A stretch of DNA of 64,000 nt from Adiantum capillus-veneris (GCA_014529385.2 CM043947.1:129850391-129914390), one strand, 5' to 3'. Shown: positions 1-9,785, numbered from the stretch's first letter. The notes: generated from the letters alone by a model not told the origin. Numbers and translations: made by a program.

Positions 1-200
1 CGGAGCGTGGGTCGACTCTCTCACACACACACAGTGAGCTTACACAGTACAGTATGCAGAGAAGTGTTAGAAGGGTTATCTCCCAATTCCTTAGTATTCA
101 CAAAGTATAAGTTAGTATATACAAAGAGTTAGAGGTAAGTGAGTTAGGCGGGCGGCCGGCCATATCCGCATAAGAGGCCACTTGGGCTTTAATCCCAACA
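1..200 (-). mobile_element. End of an LTR (copia-like), cut by window start
   Basis: Read on the minus strand from position 200, the sequence begins TGTTGGGATTAAAGCCCAA. This resembles the start of the LTR at 39154 (TGTTGGGGTATAAAGCCCAA), and both then carry a GC-rich GGCGG/GGCCGCC segment. The canonical TG end lies exactly where homology to LINE copy A1 begins at 201, so this LTR retrotransposon interrupted the LINE. The other end and any internal coding region lie outside the window. Assignment to copia rests only on similarity to the 39154 LTR. Confidence 0.6.
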
Positions 201-1291
201 GGAATCCCCTTCTGGAGTACGTGCATAACCAGTTATTGACCCGTATAAGGCCATGATCCCCCAAATAATCTCTTTGGGGACCCCTAACTCTTGCATCCTA
301 CGCATCAATCTGGCCCTTGGTACTGTATCAAAAGCTTTCCGAAAATCCACAAAGCAAGAATACATCCTTCTCCTGCTCGCTCTTCCTTCCTCAATAATGG
401 CTCTGAGCGTAAGAATATGATCTAAAGTGGGATAACCCCTCCTGAATCCAGCTTGTCCTGTTGCCCTTATGCCCTCATTCTCTGCCCATCTACTCAATTT
501 TTGTTCAAGAATGGATGCGTACAGTCGGGTCAATGTGTGACCTACCATAATGGTACGGTAGTTCCCAGGTATCATAGGATCCCCTGACTTGAAAATAGGT
601 ACGATAGTAGATAATTTCCAAGATTCAGGTAATCCTTCACACATGACCCGATTAAACAGACGAGCAAGGACTTCTGAAAGTAGATCCTTGGCATGTATCA
701 GATGTTCTGCTACTAAACCGTCATGATCATATGCTCTTCTTGTCTTCATCTTATCAATGGCTTTTTTCACCATTTCCGTAGTAAAGAAAGTACTAGTAGC
801 AGGGCATGGCTCTAGCGGATCTGGTAATGGAAGCTGTCCAGATACCATATATAAAATGATGTTACATATTGACCCCAAATCTCAGGAGAAGTAATTGTCG
901 GAGGCAGTGAGTGCTCGTGAAATAAACGCCAGGCCTCATGTGAGTCCTGACTCAAGAAGAGCTAATATAAATCCTTCTCCAGTTTGGCTAAAAATGCCCT
1001 TTTCTTGCGACGTACTATACGCCAAAGAGAAATCCGAGACTGCTTATATGTGATGATCCCAAGTGTAAGCTCTCTCTGGACCTGGGTTCTCGTCTCTCTG
1101 CATTCCTCGTCATACCAATTGTTTTGAGGCATGTTCCCAGATCCTCTCTTGTGGTTAGGTTGAGTATGTGGGTATGCCTCTTGTGCTGCTCCATGTAGTA
1201 TCTCTGTTAACTAAGAAGTAATCTCCTCTACAGTATATACTGGCTTGGCTGCCCACATCCTATTATAGATCTTTTCCACATAGACTGAATC
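201..1291 (-). pseudogene. LINE A1 ORF2 fragment: linker and N-terminal half of reverse transcriptase
   Basis: The frame from about 878 down to 201 reads the fingers and palm entry of a LINE reverse transcriptase, with KSGDP near residue 99, GQAGFRRG, and FVDFRKAFD, which carries the first catalytic aspartate. The palm YADD motif and everything after it are gone. Upstream (880-1290) the linker between endonuclease and RT is recognisable by alignment to copy A3 but is broken by stops. It cannot make a functional protein. It is a remnant of a polymerase that copied LINE RNA into DNA at the target site. Confidence 0.85.
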
Positions 1292-1320
1292 TGGAGCGTT
1301 GCCCCATAGGTCTCGCACCG

Positions 1321-1773
1321 TCATGCTGAGCGCTTTTCCAGAACCACTACTTTCCCTCCTCTATAAAAGGCGATTTTTCCCTTTTCTCTTGCTACCCTGA
1401 TCTCTGGCATCAACTCTTGCCGGTGTGCCACTTGTGCCAATGTAAGGTCATCTCCCAGGAAAATACCGGTTTTGTTAAGAGTTGGCCTCTTCTTTAGAAA
1501 TTCTTTCCTTATTTCTATATTCGGGAAGCGGAGAATAAGTGCCCTATCCTTTACGTTTCCCTTCTCATTGCTTCCTTTCTTGCCCACTCTCCATGCACTT
1601 GTGTGAGTAGGCTCTGTTATGCCCATGCGTTGTAGCAGTTCCTTCACTTCTTCATCTACATTCTCTTTGTCTTTGACTCCTGTGACCTGCACATGCAGAG
1701 CCCGATTCTTCCTTTTCTGCTCTTCTTCAATGGTCATATTAATAATGGTGGAGGTAGGTGTGGTCTCGGGCAT
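1321..1773 (-). pseudogene. LINE A1 ORF1 C-terminal half (RNA-binding protein fragment)
   Basis: The 150-codon open frame covers the RRM-like core and C-terminal domain of an L1-type ORF1 protein (RALHVQVTGVKD, then RALILRFPNIEIR, ending IAFYRGGKVVVLEKRSA). ORF1 proteins bind LINE RNA as trimers. The N-terminal coiled coil seen in copy A3 is missing because the element is 5'-truncated here. The lysine codon that became a stop in A3 (8142-8144) is still lysine here, so A1 preserves the ancestral C-terminus. The stop is TGA (1321-1323) followed by CGG, exactly as in A3 and A4. Confidence 0.85.
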
Positions 1774-1777
1774 CTTG

Positions 1778-1787
1778 GAGAGAGAGA
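1778..1787. repeat. Short GA tract between LINE copies A1 and A2
   Basis: A GGAGAGAGAGAAAT stretch separates the truncated 5' end of copy A1 from the 3' tail of copy A2. It is the shortest of the GA tracts that bound family A LINE copies. Confidence 0.8.
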
Positions 1788-2483
1788 AATGATATGTGTT
1801 ATATTATTAACGTCTTCAAAAGGCCAAAGTGACCTATGAGACCAGAAAGTTACAATGTGGTGGATCTGATACAAAGTCAGACTCAGAGTAACAAGATGAC
1901 AACAATGACAAAAATGAAATGACAAATGTCACAATAAAATACTATGGAATCCTAAACTACTAGGTGTGAACAGTAGCTAGCTGGGATAGCTAGATCACAA
2001 GAGATCCAACATCGGTCGCTGGCGGATCTCATCAATCTCCTCCATGGTCAGTAATCTGACCGAGCGTCGTGCATGTCGAGCCAAAGTGATCCGAATCCTC
2101 TGATGCAGCCTCCGCCGATGTTGTGTAGTCCTTCGCAGTCGTGGGCGTCTGGATCTTCCCAGCTCAGTCGCTCGGTCGATCAGTGTGCCTCTGGTGTGAG
2201 ACGACGAGCTCTGCTGTGGTAGTAACTCCTCCGGGTGTCCAGTGGCAGCTCTAAAGAAATCTGTGATCTGTCTCTGGGACTGGCTAGCCTCTTCTCTCAT
2301 CAGGCTCTCTCTGTGTCTGCGTAGCTTGAGCAAAAACAAGCCCAAACGTCTCTGATCCTCGTACTGCATGACTCTGGATAATGGTCCAAAGCCCTCTCTG
2401 AACAAGCAATGGAAGCGGCCTCGTATCTCGTAGTAGACGGGGCAGTGGCAAGTGTAGTGCAACTCTGTCCCAGGCTCGATGAT
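1787..2483 (-). mobile_element. LINE family A, copy A2 (3' end, 5'-truncated)
   Basis: Contains the ORF2 C-terminus (1995-2483) and the complete 3' UTR, including the conserved tail GACGTTAATA and the stem-loop at 1821-1835. Its 3' end abuts the GA tract at 1778-1787. Its truncated 5' end abuts (GA)n/(GATA)n at 2484-2515. Both flanks are therefore purine dinucleotide repeat, the pattern seen for the whole family. Confidence 0.85.
1995..2483 (-). pseudogene. LINE A2 ORF2 C-terminal fragment
   Basis: Reads the last ~160 residues of ORF2, starting inside the zinc-knuckle region (ELHYTCHCPVYYEIRGRF) and ending RQRPMLDLL. The same terminal residues end copy A4 at 11259, so the C-terminus is well defined. 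The tail is rich in arginine and serine (SRRPRLRRTTQHRRRL), suggesting nucleic-acid binding (inference). No endonuclease or polymerase remains because the insertion is 5'-truncated. Confidence 0.8.
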
Positions 2484-2515
2484 GAGAGAGAGAGAGAGAG
2501 AGATAGATAGATAGA
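2484..2515. repeat. (GA)n then (GATA)n microsatellite
   Basis: Pure GA followed by four GATA units, lying between the 5' break of LINE A2 and the 3' end of LINE B. The GATA units may be the 3' tail of element B, which reads (ATCT)n on its sense strand. Confidence 0.9.
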
Positions 2516-2534
2516 TTGAATTATCGTCCACGGA

Positions 2535-2548
2535 GGTCAGATATGACC
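2535..2548 (-). other. 3'-UTR stem-loop of LINE B
   Basis: Sense strand GGTCA-TATC-TGACC, a perfect 5-bp stem with a 4-nt loop, ~30 bp from the element's 3' end. It sits at the same place, with a nearly identical stem, as the loop in family A tails although flanking bases differ. Candidate recognition hairpin for reverse transcriptase, as in stringent LINEs. Confidence 0.6.
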
Positions 2549-2666
2549 CATGGGACCAAAAACAAACAAAAAAAAAGGGTGACATTTGTAGCAAATCGCA
2601 CTGAATACATATCAGTTAAGGACTGAGGGTCCATTGGAAAGATGGAAAGATGAAAAAGACACAAAC

Positions 2667-3551
2667 CTAAGAGGGATCAACTGTGGGGAGAGCCGATTTG
2701 GGGTTTCGAAACTCCTGGATGATGGCTTTACCACCTCGGTAGACTGCCCATTTGCCTTGTTTGCGGGCTTCATGTACCTTCTTGAGCTCTTCACTTTTGC
2801 GTTTGAGTTGTAGCGGGGTGAGTTCTTCTGCGATCCAAAACTTGGTGTCTTTGAGAAGACGTGATTGTTGGAGAAGCTTGAGCCGACCTTCTCTACTTTC
2901 GAATTCAAGGATGGCATGTCCACTTGGTATAGGCATGTCAGGGCCTCTCCAAGTGATACGGCCTATTGCGTTGTGGTCGACCTTGATCGGCTTGAGGGTT
3001 TCATTGAGGAAGTTGATGCGTTCCGAGAAGTCGTACTTGGTCGTTTCCCATGCTTGAGGTAGCCCACCAATGCGGATCTTGAGGGTATTTTCTGTTTGGA
3101 GTCGTTCTCGAAGCTCTACTGTCACACATGTCTTCACCTGTGCAAGGGTTGCCGAGTGTGTTTCGATGGCCTTGGCTTCGACTTCTTTCACTTTGTTGGT
3201 GGCGAGATCGACCATGGAATCAAATCGTGCCTCAAGCTTGCTAAGGCGAGCTTTGAGGTCGCGATTTTCTTCCATGACCTGATCGAGATCTGCTTGAAGG
3301 CGTTCGATTCGGTCAGATTTACTTGGCGCTGCTAAAACGGCAGCAAAGCTTGGTCGTGTCTTCACAAAGCTCTTCGGAGTGGTGGCTTTGGTCGTCATGC
3401 TTCTGATGCTAATCTTCTTCTTGTTAAGAGCACACACAAAACTGAGATTCTGTGTGAATCTCTGCTTAGTTAGGGTTTGTATGCCTCGGCAGAGAACTGT
3501 GGGCTTGGTTGGAAAAGCAAGGGTCGAGGCTTGTGCAAGAAGCTTGTGCAA
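2667..3551 (-). CDS. LINE B ORF1 protein (coiled coil + RRM-like RNA-binding)
   Basis: Uninterrupted 294-codon frame, with an internal Met at 3398 giving a 243-residue alternative that I favour because the first ~50 residues look like leader sequence. From the N-terminus it has a basic/serine stretch, a heptad-like coiled coil (around residues 78-125, IERLQADLDQVMEENRD), an RRM-like core (LKIRIGGLPQAWE to GHAILEFES) and a C-terminal domain (GKWAVYRGGKAII). The C-terminal motif parallels GKIAFYRGGKVVV of family A ORF1. Such proteins trimerise and coat LINE RNA. The frame is fully open, unlike every ORF2 in the window, so the insertion is fairly young or was once under selection. TAG stop at 2667-2669. 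Confidence 0.75.
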   Translation of the reverse strand: MHKLLAQASTLAFPTKPTVLCRGIQTLTKQRFTQNLSFVCALNKKKISIRSMTTKATTPKSFVKTRPSFAAVLAAPSKSDRIERLQADLDQVMEENRDLKARLSKLEARFDSMVDLATNKVKEVEAKAIETHSATLAQVKTCVTVELRERLQTENTLKIRIGGLPQAWETTKYDFSERINFLNETLKPIKVDHNAIGRITWRGPDMPIPSGHAILEFESREGRLKLLQQSRLLKDTKFWIAEELTPLQLKRKSEELKKVHEARKQGKWAVYRGGKAIIQEFRNPKSALPTVDPS

Positions 3552-3927
3552 GAACTAACCCTTCATTAATTGAAACAAACCTAACAGGAAATCGAAAACT
3601 CAAGCTTAACTGAATCGAGTAGTCAAGCACGAGCCTGTCGAGTAGTCGAGCTTGAATCGAGTAGTCGAGCAGTCGAGCCAGTGGCGAGCAAAATCGAATG
3701 CACTATCGCTGTCGAAGAGATTCGAAGAGATGCTCACTGTCGCCAGAGAATAGATGCTCACCGTCGGGCAGGTCCGAACCAAGCACTGTTGTCTGCAGGT
3801 CGCGTGAGGGGAGCTCTGACGTAGTCGGCTGACTGTGTTAAGTGGTCAAGCTTATGTGGGAACCGTCTGAGAATCGATTCTCAGAGAATCGACACAAAGG
3901 ATTAGATTGTGCAGAGTATCAAAGGTC

Positions 3928-4019
3928 GGCTTGTGTTGCTTGAGACCGAGAGCGGCTCTTGTGTTGCAGAGCGGGCTTGTGTTGCTTGAGACCGAGAGCG
4001 GCTCTTGTGTTGCAAGGCG
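3928..4019. repeat. 46-bp tandem repeat, two copies, in LINE B leader
   Basis: A GGCTTGTGTTGCTTGAGACC... unit starts at 3928 and again at 3974, with about 41 of 46 positions retained and a third diverged partial unit after 4020. It lies in the 5' leader of element B, where tandem monomers often act as LINE promoters (inference). Confidence 0.75.
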
Positions 4020-4192
4020 AGGACGACCACGACCTGTGTTTCTTGAGGTCGGCAGGGCGATGCAGAGCAGCTGCAGGAGACGAGATGTGTGAGCTGGGGA
4101 GGGGAGGGCGAGGCTTCTTGCTAACGCCCCCCCACAGGGCTGCCCTCGCCCAGGGGGGGACTGTGTAAGCGGGGGCTGAGGGAACTAGGGCA

Positions 4193-4195
4193 CGG

Positions 4196-4265
<70 letters not shown>
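4193..4265. repeat. (CA)n-(GA)n microsatellite between LINE B and LINE A3
   Basis: Short CA run then about 30 GA units. It forms the 5' flank of element B and the 3' flank of element A3. Confidence 0.95.
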
Positions 4266-4268
<3 letters not shown>

Positions 4269-4430
4269 AATGAAATGAAATGAAATGTTATATTAACGTC
4301 TTCAAAAGGCCAGGAAGGACCTATGAGACCAAACTGATACAAAAGTGGTGAATCTGTTACAATGTCTGGGTACCTTAGTACTAAAGTACTAAGTGTGAAA
4401 GTGTGAAAGTGTGAAAATAAATGTGAAAAA

Positions 4431-7400
4431 CTAAATACAAAGTATTAAATAAACTTCTTTCGAGCATTCTAGGTGTCTGGCTAGAATGCTTCTAATCCTT
4501 TGTTGTAGTCTCCTCCGGTGAAGTGTGCTTTTGCATCTTGGTCGTGGTCGTCTCGATTTCCTAAGCTCAGTCGCTCTGTCAATTAGCCTGCCTTTGGTAT
4601 GACTGTGGGTACTCCTTTGTGCTGGCTGTTGGCCTCTTGCTTCTCCTTCCACTCCTGCTTCTCTCGATCCGAAGAAATCTGTGATCGGCCTCTGAGGCTG
4701 TAGTGCTCTTTGTCTTCTCATTAGATTATCCCTGTGCCGATGTAGTTCCAGTAGGTACAAGCCTAAGCATCTTTAATCTTGGTATTGCATGATTCTATCT
4801 AGAGGTCCAAAGCCTTCTTTAAAGAGGCAATGAAAACGCCCCCGTATCTCATAGTATACTGTGCAGTGGCATATATAGTTTAATTCTGTCTCCGGCTCCA
4901 TTCCGCATAACTTGCAAATTCTGCTCTCAGGTGTAAATTTGCCAAATTCAATTTCCAATTGGTGTGAGGATGTACGAATCTGACCAATAGCACGTCTCAA
5001 ACCATGAGACAGGTGGGTATCCATGTAACTCGGGCGAATCACAAATCCATCTTCAGATAGTTGTAGGAAGTTTTCTTTGTAGTCGGCCATCTTCGTGCCC
5101 AATTCTTGTGTAGGGTCTACCCATGTCCTCTTAGTATCCAACTGTATAAGATCCTGTCGAATGATTTTATTAATCTCCGTTCGTGTAATTGCCAGTGATG
5201 GGGCCTCAAGAGAGTATTGGAAGGGGGGTAATCTTTCCATACTGAACCCGTGTCTCCGAAACCACAAGGACAATTGCGCATACCAGCATGATGTATCCCC
5301 TTTCATTGCTAATTGTTGAGAGGATTCGAGGGCCAATCTAGTATATCGGCAATTATTTATATCCCACAAACCATGTATAAAGGACACTGATCGGGTAAGA
5401 GCTTCAATTTCTATCGGAGGGACCGCTAGTTCCGCTCGGGTAATCGCGTGTGGTACGGAGGCCTTGGCTCTAATCATTCGGGAAATCATAGATACCAAAG
5501 GTCTCTCCATTGACTTCCAATTATCTTGATCCACAGATGTCCCCAAATCTGGACCCCATAAAGCATAGCCGAAGCCACCACAGTATCAAAGAGCCAAAGT
5601 TTTGTTCGTGGTTCCTGAAACTGCACTTGTGAACACATCCTCTCCAACCCTCCCAAGGCCGCAGAGGCTCTGGATAATCTAGCATCCGCTGCTTTCTTAA
5701 GAGTAAACTTCGGTCCTGCAAATACCACCCCAAGGTATGTGTATGCATCTGTGTACTCTACTGTATCCTGGCCATATGCAAATGTAGGTGCCGATCTCCT
5801 GACCCACTGCGGTGTGGTGTTAAACACCATAACTTTGGTTTTACCCAAGTTTACCGACAGGCCACTGTCCTCTGCGAATTTATGTAATGCATCTAGCTGC
5901 CTCTGCATTCCATCTGGTGATTCTGCTATCAATACAATATCATCTGCATACAACAACAAAGGGATCCATGACCCTGCAAGTTGAGCCCCTCTGTCACCCT
6001 CTCTATCAATGTAATCTGATACCTCATCTATGTACATACCAAATAAAGTAGGGGACAGTGGGCATCCTTGCTTTACTCCAACGGTGGAATGAACAATGTC
6101 GGAATCCCCTTCTGGAGTACGTACATAACCAGTTACTGACCCGTATAAGGCCATGATCCCCCAAATAATCTCTTTGGGGACCCCTAACTCTTGCATCCTA
6201 CGCATCAATATGGCCCTTGGTACTGTATCAAAAGCTTTCCGAAAATCCACAAAGCAACAATACATCCTTCTCCCGTTTGCTCTTCCTTCCTCAATAATGG
6301 CTCTGAGTGTAAGAATATGATCTAAAGTGGAATAACCCCTTCTGAATCCAGCTTGTCCTGTTGCTCTTATGCCCTCATTCTCTGCCCATCTACTCAATTT
6401 TTGTTCAAGAATGGACGTGTACAGTCGGGTCAATGTGTGACCTACCATAATGGTGCGGTAGTTCCCGGGTATCATAGGATCCCCTGACTTGAAAATAGGA
6501 ACGATAGTAGATAATTTCCAAGATTCAGGTAATCCTTCACACATGACCCGATTAAACAGACGAGCAAGGACTTCTGAAAGTAGATCGCTGGCATGGATCA
6601 GATGTTCTGCTACTAAACCTTCATAATCATATGCTCTTCTTGTCTTCATCTTATCAATGGCTTTTTCCACCATTTCCGTAGTAAAGAAAGTACTAGCAGC
6701 AGGGCATGGCTCTAGCGGATCTGGTAATGGAGGCTGTCCAGATACCATATATAATGATGTTACATATTGACCCCAGATCTCAGGAGAAGTAATCGTCGGA
6801 GGCGGTGAGTGCTCTTGAAATAAGCGCCATGCCTCATGTGAGTCTTGACTCAAGAAGAGCTGATATAAATCCTTCTCTAGTTTGGCTAAAAATGTCCTTT
6901 TCTTGCGACGTACTATACGCCGAAGAGCAATCCGAGACTGCTTATATGTGATGATCCCAAGTGTAAGCTCTTTCTGGACCTGGATTCTCGTCTCTCTGCA
7001 TTCCTCGTCATACCAACTGTTTTGAGGCATGTTCCCAGCTCCTCTCTTCTGATCAGGTTGAGTATGTGGGTATGCCTCTTGTGCTGCTCCATGTAGTATC
7101 TCTGCTAACTGAGAAGTAATCTCCTCTACAGTATATACTGGCTCGGCTGCGCGCATCCTATTATAGATCTTTTCCACATAGACTGAATCAGTTTCTGGCG
7201 TGAAAGTATATCTTGTGTGTGTCTTCTTCCTTTGTACTTGAGAGGCATTGTATTGGAAGGAGATTGATAAGGTCAAGAGAGCATGATCCACTGCAATCCC
7301 AACCGGTCTGGGTCCCACCTTAAAGTCCTGGATACTAGAAATAAAGCTTGGTGAAGTCATGACATAATCCACTGTACTGGCCCCATGCCTGTGTGGGAAG

Positions 7401-8079
7401 CATGTGAATCCCCCAGATAACGGGAAATTCTCTAGACCATTAAGTATGGCCAAACCATGTATGGTTGCCATCTCCATGAGATGTCTCCCATATTCAGTGT
7501 GTTCTTTATCCTGTGAGTTTCTAGTAAGCCCCCTTTGTGATAAATCCACTTCTCTGAGCATTTCCTCAAAAGTATCATAGAATACTGCTTGAGAGTTGGC
7601 CGTTCTGGCATTAAAGTCTCCTAAGAGAACTATGTCTCCATCTCTAGAGAACTCCCATATGTCATTATTCAATATGGAGAAAGGGGACTGTCCTTTAGGT
7701 GAGGAGTAGACCGAGGTACTTGGAGGGAAGTAGCATATAGCGATATATAGAAATCTACCTGTCTCGGCTCTCATTCTCACCCACATATACCTTGCTTGCT
7801 CATCTTTCCTGATAATCTGTAGTAGTGGTTTCAGCTCCTCTATAAATAAGACTGCTACTCCTCCTAACCCCCGGCTACCCTGTACAGATCTCTTGTCTGG
7901 TCGACCAGCTGTTTCCCATAAATAACCCTTCACATGTAGCATACGCTGTCCCGGGTGTCTCTGAGTAGAAAACTATGTCTCTGTCCCTAAAGCTGTCTTC
8001 AAAGGCACCTACATCTAGCCTATATGACCCATTACAATTCCACGCCGCTATCTGGAGCGTTGCCCCATAGGTCTCGCAC
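4431..8079 (-). pseudogene. LINE A3 ORF2: AP-endonuclease, reverse transcriptase, CCHC knuckle
   Basis: Multidomain LINE polyprotein that nicks target DNA and reverse-transcribes the element RNA in the nucleus. The APE-type endonuclease starts AAWNCNGSYRLDV right after the ORF1 stop and includes LLGDFNAR and a STVDYV motif. The reverse transcriptase carries GQAGFRRG, FVDFRKAFD, KQGCPLSPTLFGMY, YADD at 5939-5950 and GLSVNLGKTKVMVF. A C-terminal C-x2-C-x8-H-x2-C motif (CKLCGMEPETELNYICHC) follows near 4880-4920. The main open stretch is 7942-5486; earlier and later parts are shifted in frame, and a stop splits off the last 109 codons. The frame has no ATG between the ORF1 stop and the WNCNG motif. 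It is unlike the plus-strand plant L1 in this window, and I do not assign a clade. Confidence 0.88.
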
Positions 8080-8084
8080 CGTCA
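8079..8084 (-). other. In-frame TGA-CGG between ORF1 and ORF2 (candidate readthrough site)
   Basis: On the sense strand ORF1 ends ...KRSA-TGA and the same frame continues CGG TGC GAG ACC TAT GGG directly into the endonuclease. The 14-mer TGACGGTGCGAGAC is identical in copies A1 (1323 downward), A3 and A4 (14962 downward). TGA followed by CGG is one of the known efficient readthrough contexts of plant RNA viruses (established knowledge). Use here is inference. Confidence 0.55.
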
Positions 8085-9242
8085 TGCTGAGCGCTTTTCC
8101 AGAACCACTACTTTCCCTCCTCTATAAAAGGCGATTTTTCCCTATTCTCTTGCTACCTTGATCTCTGGCATCAACTCTTGCATGTGTGCCACTTGTGCCA
8201 ATGTAAGGTCATCTCCCAGGAAAATACTGGTTTTCTTAAGAGTTGGCCTCTTCTTTAGAAATTCTTTCCTTATTTCTATATTCGGGAAGCGGAGAATAAG
8301 TGCCCGGTCCTTTACGTTTCCCTTCTCATCGATTCCTTTCTTGCCCACTCTCCATGCACTTGTGTGAGTAGGCTCTGTGATGCCCATGCGTTGTAGCAGT
8401 TCCTTCACTTCTTCATCTACATTCTCTCTGTCTTTGACTCCTGTGACCTGCACATGCAGAGCCCGATTCTTCCTTTTCTGCTCTTCCTCAATGGTCATAT
8501 TAATAATGGTAGAAGTAGGTGTGGTCTCGAGCATCTGGGCCTTCCCTTTCTTCGTATCCTCAATCCATTTCTGTGCTTCATCAACCTTTTCTTGTGTCTT
8601 AAAAAGACGTTCCGCCCATGAGGATGCCGTTTTCGATTTCTGTTCATCTCCTTCCCGTAGAGTTTTCATTTGATCTTTCATGTCCTCGAGCTCCTTCAGC
8701 ACCGAAGGTTGGTCGTCTCCCTTCTCCTTAGTTGCAGATTTGCAAGCCGCAAGTTCTCCTTTTAGCTCCTCAATTATTGCATCTTGTTCCCCCATGTGCT
8801 TTTCCATATTTGTTCTCCATGCTTCAAAACTTGCTACTGCCTCATCGAGTTTCTTTTGCATAACGCATTCTGTTACATTTACTTCGGCCTTGATTAGGTT
8901 TCGTACTTCTGTTTTCAAGATCTGAATCTCCTCATTTTGTATCCCCCGGATCTCTCTCCTTAGTTCTCTCATCATGTCTCCATACATGGAGTTCCTGTAG
9001 CTCTCAGCGCTCGCGTGCATTTCCTTCCTAATGTCATCTCTCATGTAGTTTAGTTCTGATTTGAGCATCATCTTGACCTTCTCCATCATTAGTTCATCAT
9101 GTATCTTGGACGTTTTCCCCACTCGTAATGATCCTGGTGATAGTACAGTATCTCTGTTTCTCGGCTTAAATGGAGCTGTTGTTTTTTTTGGGGTGGTGTA
9201 GCTATCTACACCCGGCCCTTCCCCTTCGGTAGGCGGATCCAT
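8082..9242 (-). pseudogene. LINE A3 ORF1: coiled-coil RNA-binding protein, one stop
   Basis: 386-codon ORF1 opening MDPPTEGEGPGVDSYTTPKK. An N-terminal basic region is followed by a long acidic/basic coiled coil (about residues 60-225, rich in E, K, L and M). Next comes an RRM-like core (LHVQVTGVKDRENVDEEVKE, RALILRFPNIEIR) and a C-terminal domain ending GGKVVVLEKRSA. This is the L1-type ORF1p layout: a trimeric RNA chaperone forming LINE ribonucleoprotein. A TAG at 8142-8144 replaces the lysine codon seen in copy A1 and removes the last ~20 residues. Otherwise the frame is intact, so decay is slight. Confidence 0.85.
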
Positions 9243-9358
9243 CGAACCCGAGCCCCAAATGTGGGGTAGGGTACTAGGGAGAATAGGACAAACTTAAAAT
9301 ATTTTATCTTAAGGCTTTTTACCTTAAGGCTTAAAATTTTCTCTAAGGCTGGGACTTC

Positions 9359-9431
9359 CTACGCGTAGGTGAAGGGCGTGCGTATGCTGGGACTTGCTAC
9401 ACGTAGGGTTGCTAGGACATGCTACGCGTAG
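9359..9431. promoter_or_regulatory. CTACGCGTAG palindromes in the LINE A 5' UTR (CGCG boxes)
   Basis: Perfect 10-bp palindrome CTACGCGTAG at 9359-9368 and 9422-9431, and a one-base variant (CTACACGTAG) at 9397-9406. Three more perfect copies lie at 23176-23240. The core ACGCGT fits the VCGCGB box bound by CAMTA calmodulin-binding transcription factors in plants (established for the motif; its use here is inference). Confidence 0.5.
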
Positions 9432-9651
9432 GACTTCTTCTGCTGCCTACCCTTCACGCGAGCTCCTACTTGCTCCACCTCTCTCGCCCAAAACCCTAAT
9501 GCACAGGCAGCGCTGCCCTGTGGAATGTTGCACGTTGCCCACAGAATGTTGCACACTGCTCGAACTGAGTGTGTAGAGAGAGAGAGTCACTGTGCTGCTT
9601 GTCCCTAACGCATGAAACCTGTCACAGCCTCGCGCTCAGCCCGCCACAGAC

Positions 9652-9740
9652 CTTCAGCCTCGCGCCAGACCTGCCCGCCACAGAGCTTCAGCCTCGCGCC
9701 AGACTTGCCCGCCACAGAGCTTCAGCCCGCCACAGACCTG
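9652..9740. repeat. 34-bp GC-rich tandem repeat, ~2.5 copies
   Basis: Unit CTTCAGCCTCGCGCCAGACC... occurs twice almost exactly and then as a partial copy. It lies upstream of LINE A3 ORF1, in what may be the element's 5' UTR monomer region. Confidence 0.8.
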
Positions 9741-9760
9741 CTCACCCACGTCCTGCTCAC

Positions 9761-9785
9761 AGAGAGAGAGGGAGAGAGAGAGAGA
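9761..9785. repeat. (GA)n flanking the 5' side of LINE A3
   Basis: Imperfect GA tract between the LINE 5' region and ~75 bp of native intron before the first SAC9 exon. Confidence 0.9.

Larger units (their letters stand above)
201..1777 (-). mobile_element. LINE family A, copy A1 (both ends truncated, internally deleted)
   Basis: Minus-strand non-LTR retrotransposon fragment, nearly identical to parts of copy A3: 201-1291 matches 6103-7189 (reverse transcriptase and upstream linker) and 1292-1773 matches 8053-8530 (ORF1/ORF2 junction and ORF1 C-terminal half). The intervening 863 bp of A3, most of the endonuclease region, are missing, with the triplet ATC shared at the junction. The 5' end stops in ORF1 beside a short GA tract at 1778-1787, and the 3' part is replaced by the LTR at 1-200. 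Confidence 0.85.
2516..4192 (-). mobile_element. LINE family B: ORF1-only, ORF2-less element
   Basis: Minus-strand element with a ~640-bp 5' leader (3552-4192), one ORF1 gene (2667-3551) and only ~150 bp of 3' UTR. That UTR ends in a stem-loop (2535-2548) resembling the family A tail: GGTCCCATGGGTCA versus GGTCTCATAGGTCA on the sense strand. No endonuclease or reverse transcriptase lies between ORF1 stop and tail. The architecture matches half-LINEs such as mammalian HAL1, which keep ORF1 and rely on another LINE's ORF2. It could instead be an internal deletion derivative of an intact family B LINE not present here. Confidence 0.7.
4266..9760 (-). mobile_element. LINE family A, copy A3 (near full length)
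   Basis: Most complete family A copy. On the minus strand it has a 5' UTR (9243 to roughly 9760; the exact start is uncertain because a small GA tract at 9573-9586 could also be the edge), then ORF1 (9242-8082), ORF2 (8079-4431) and a 3' UTR with the conserved tail. It ends in four tandem ATTTC/AAATG units against (GA)n at 4201-4265. GA also flanks the 5' side at 9761-9785. ORF2 is disabled by a frameshift near 7965, another near 5520-5546 and a stop at 4773-4775. ORF1 has one premature stop. Confidence 0.9.
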
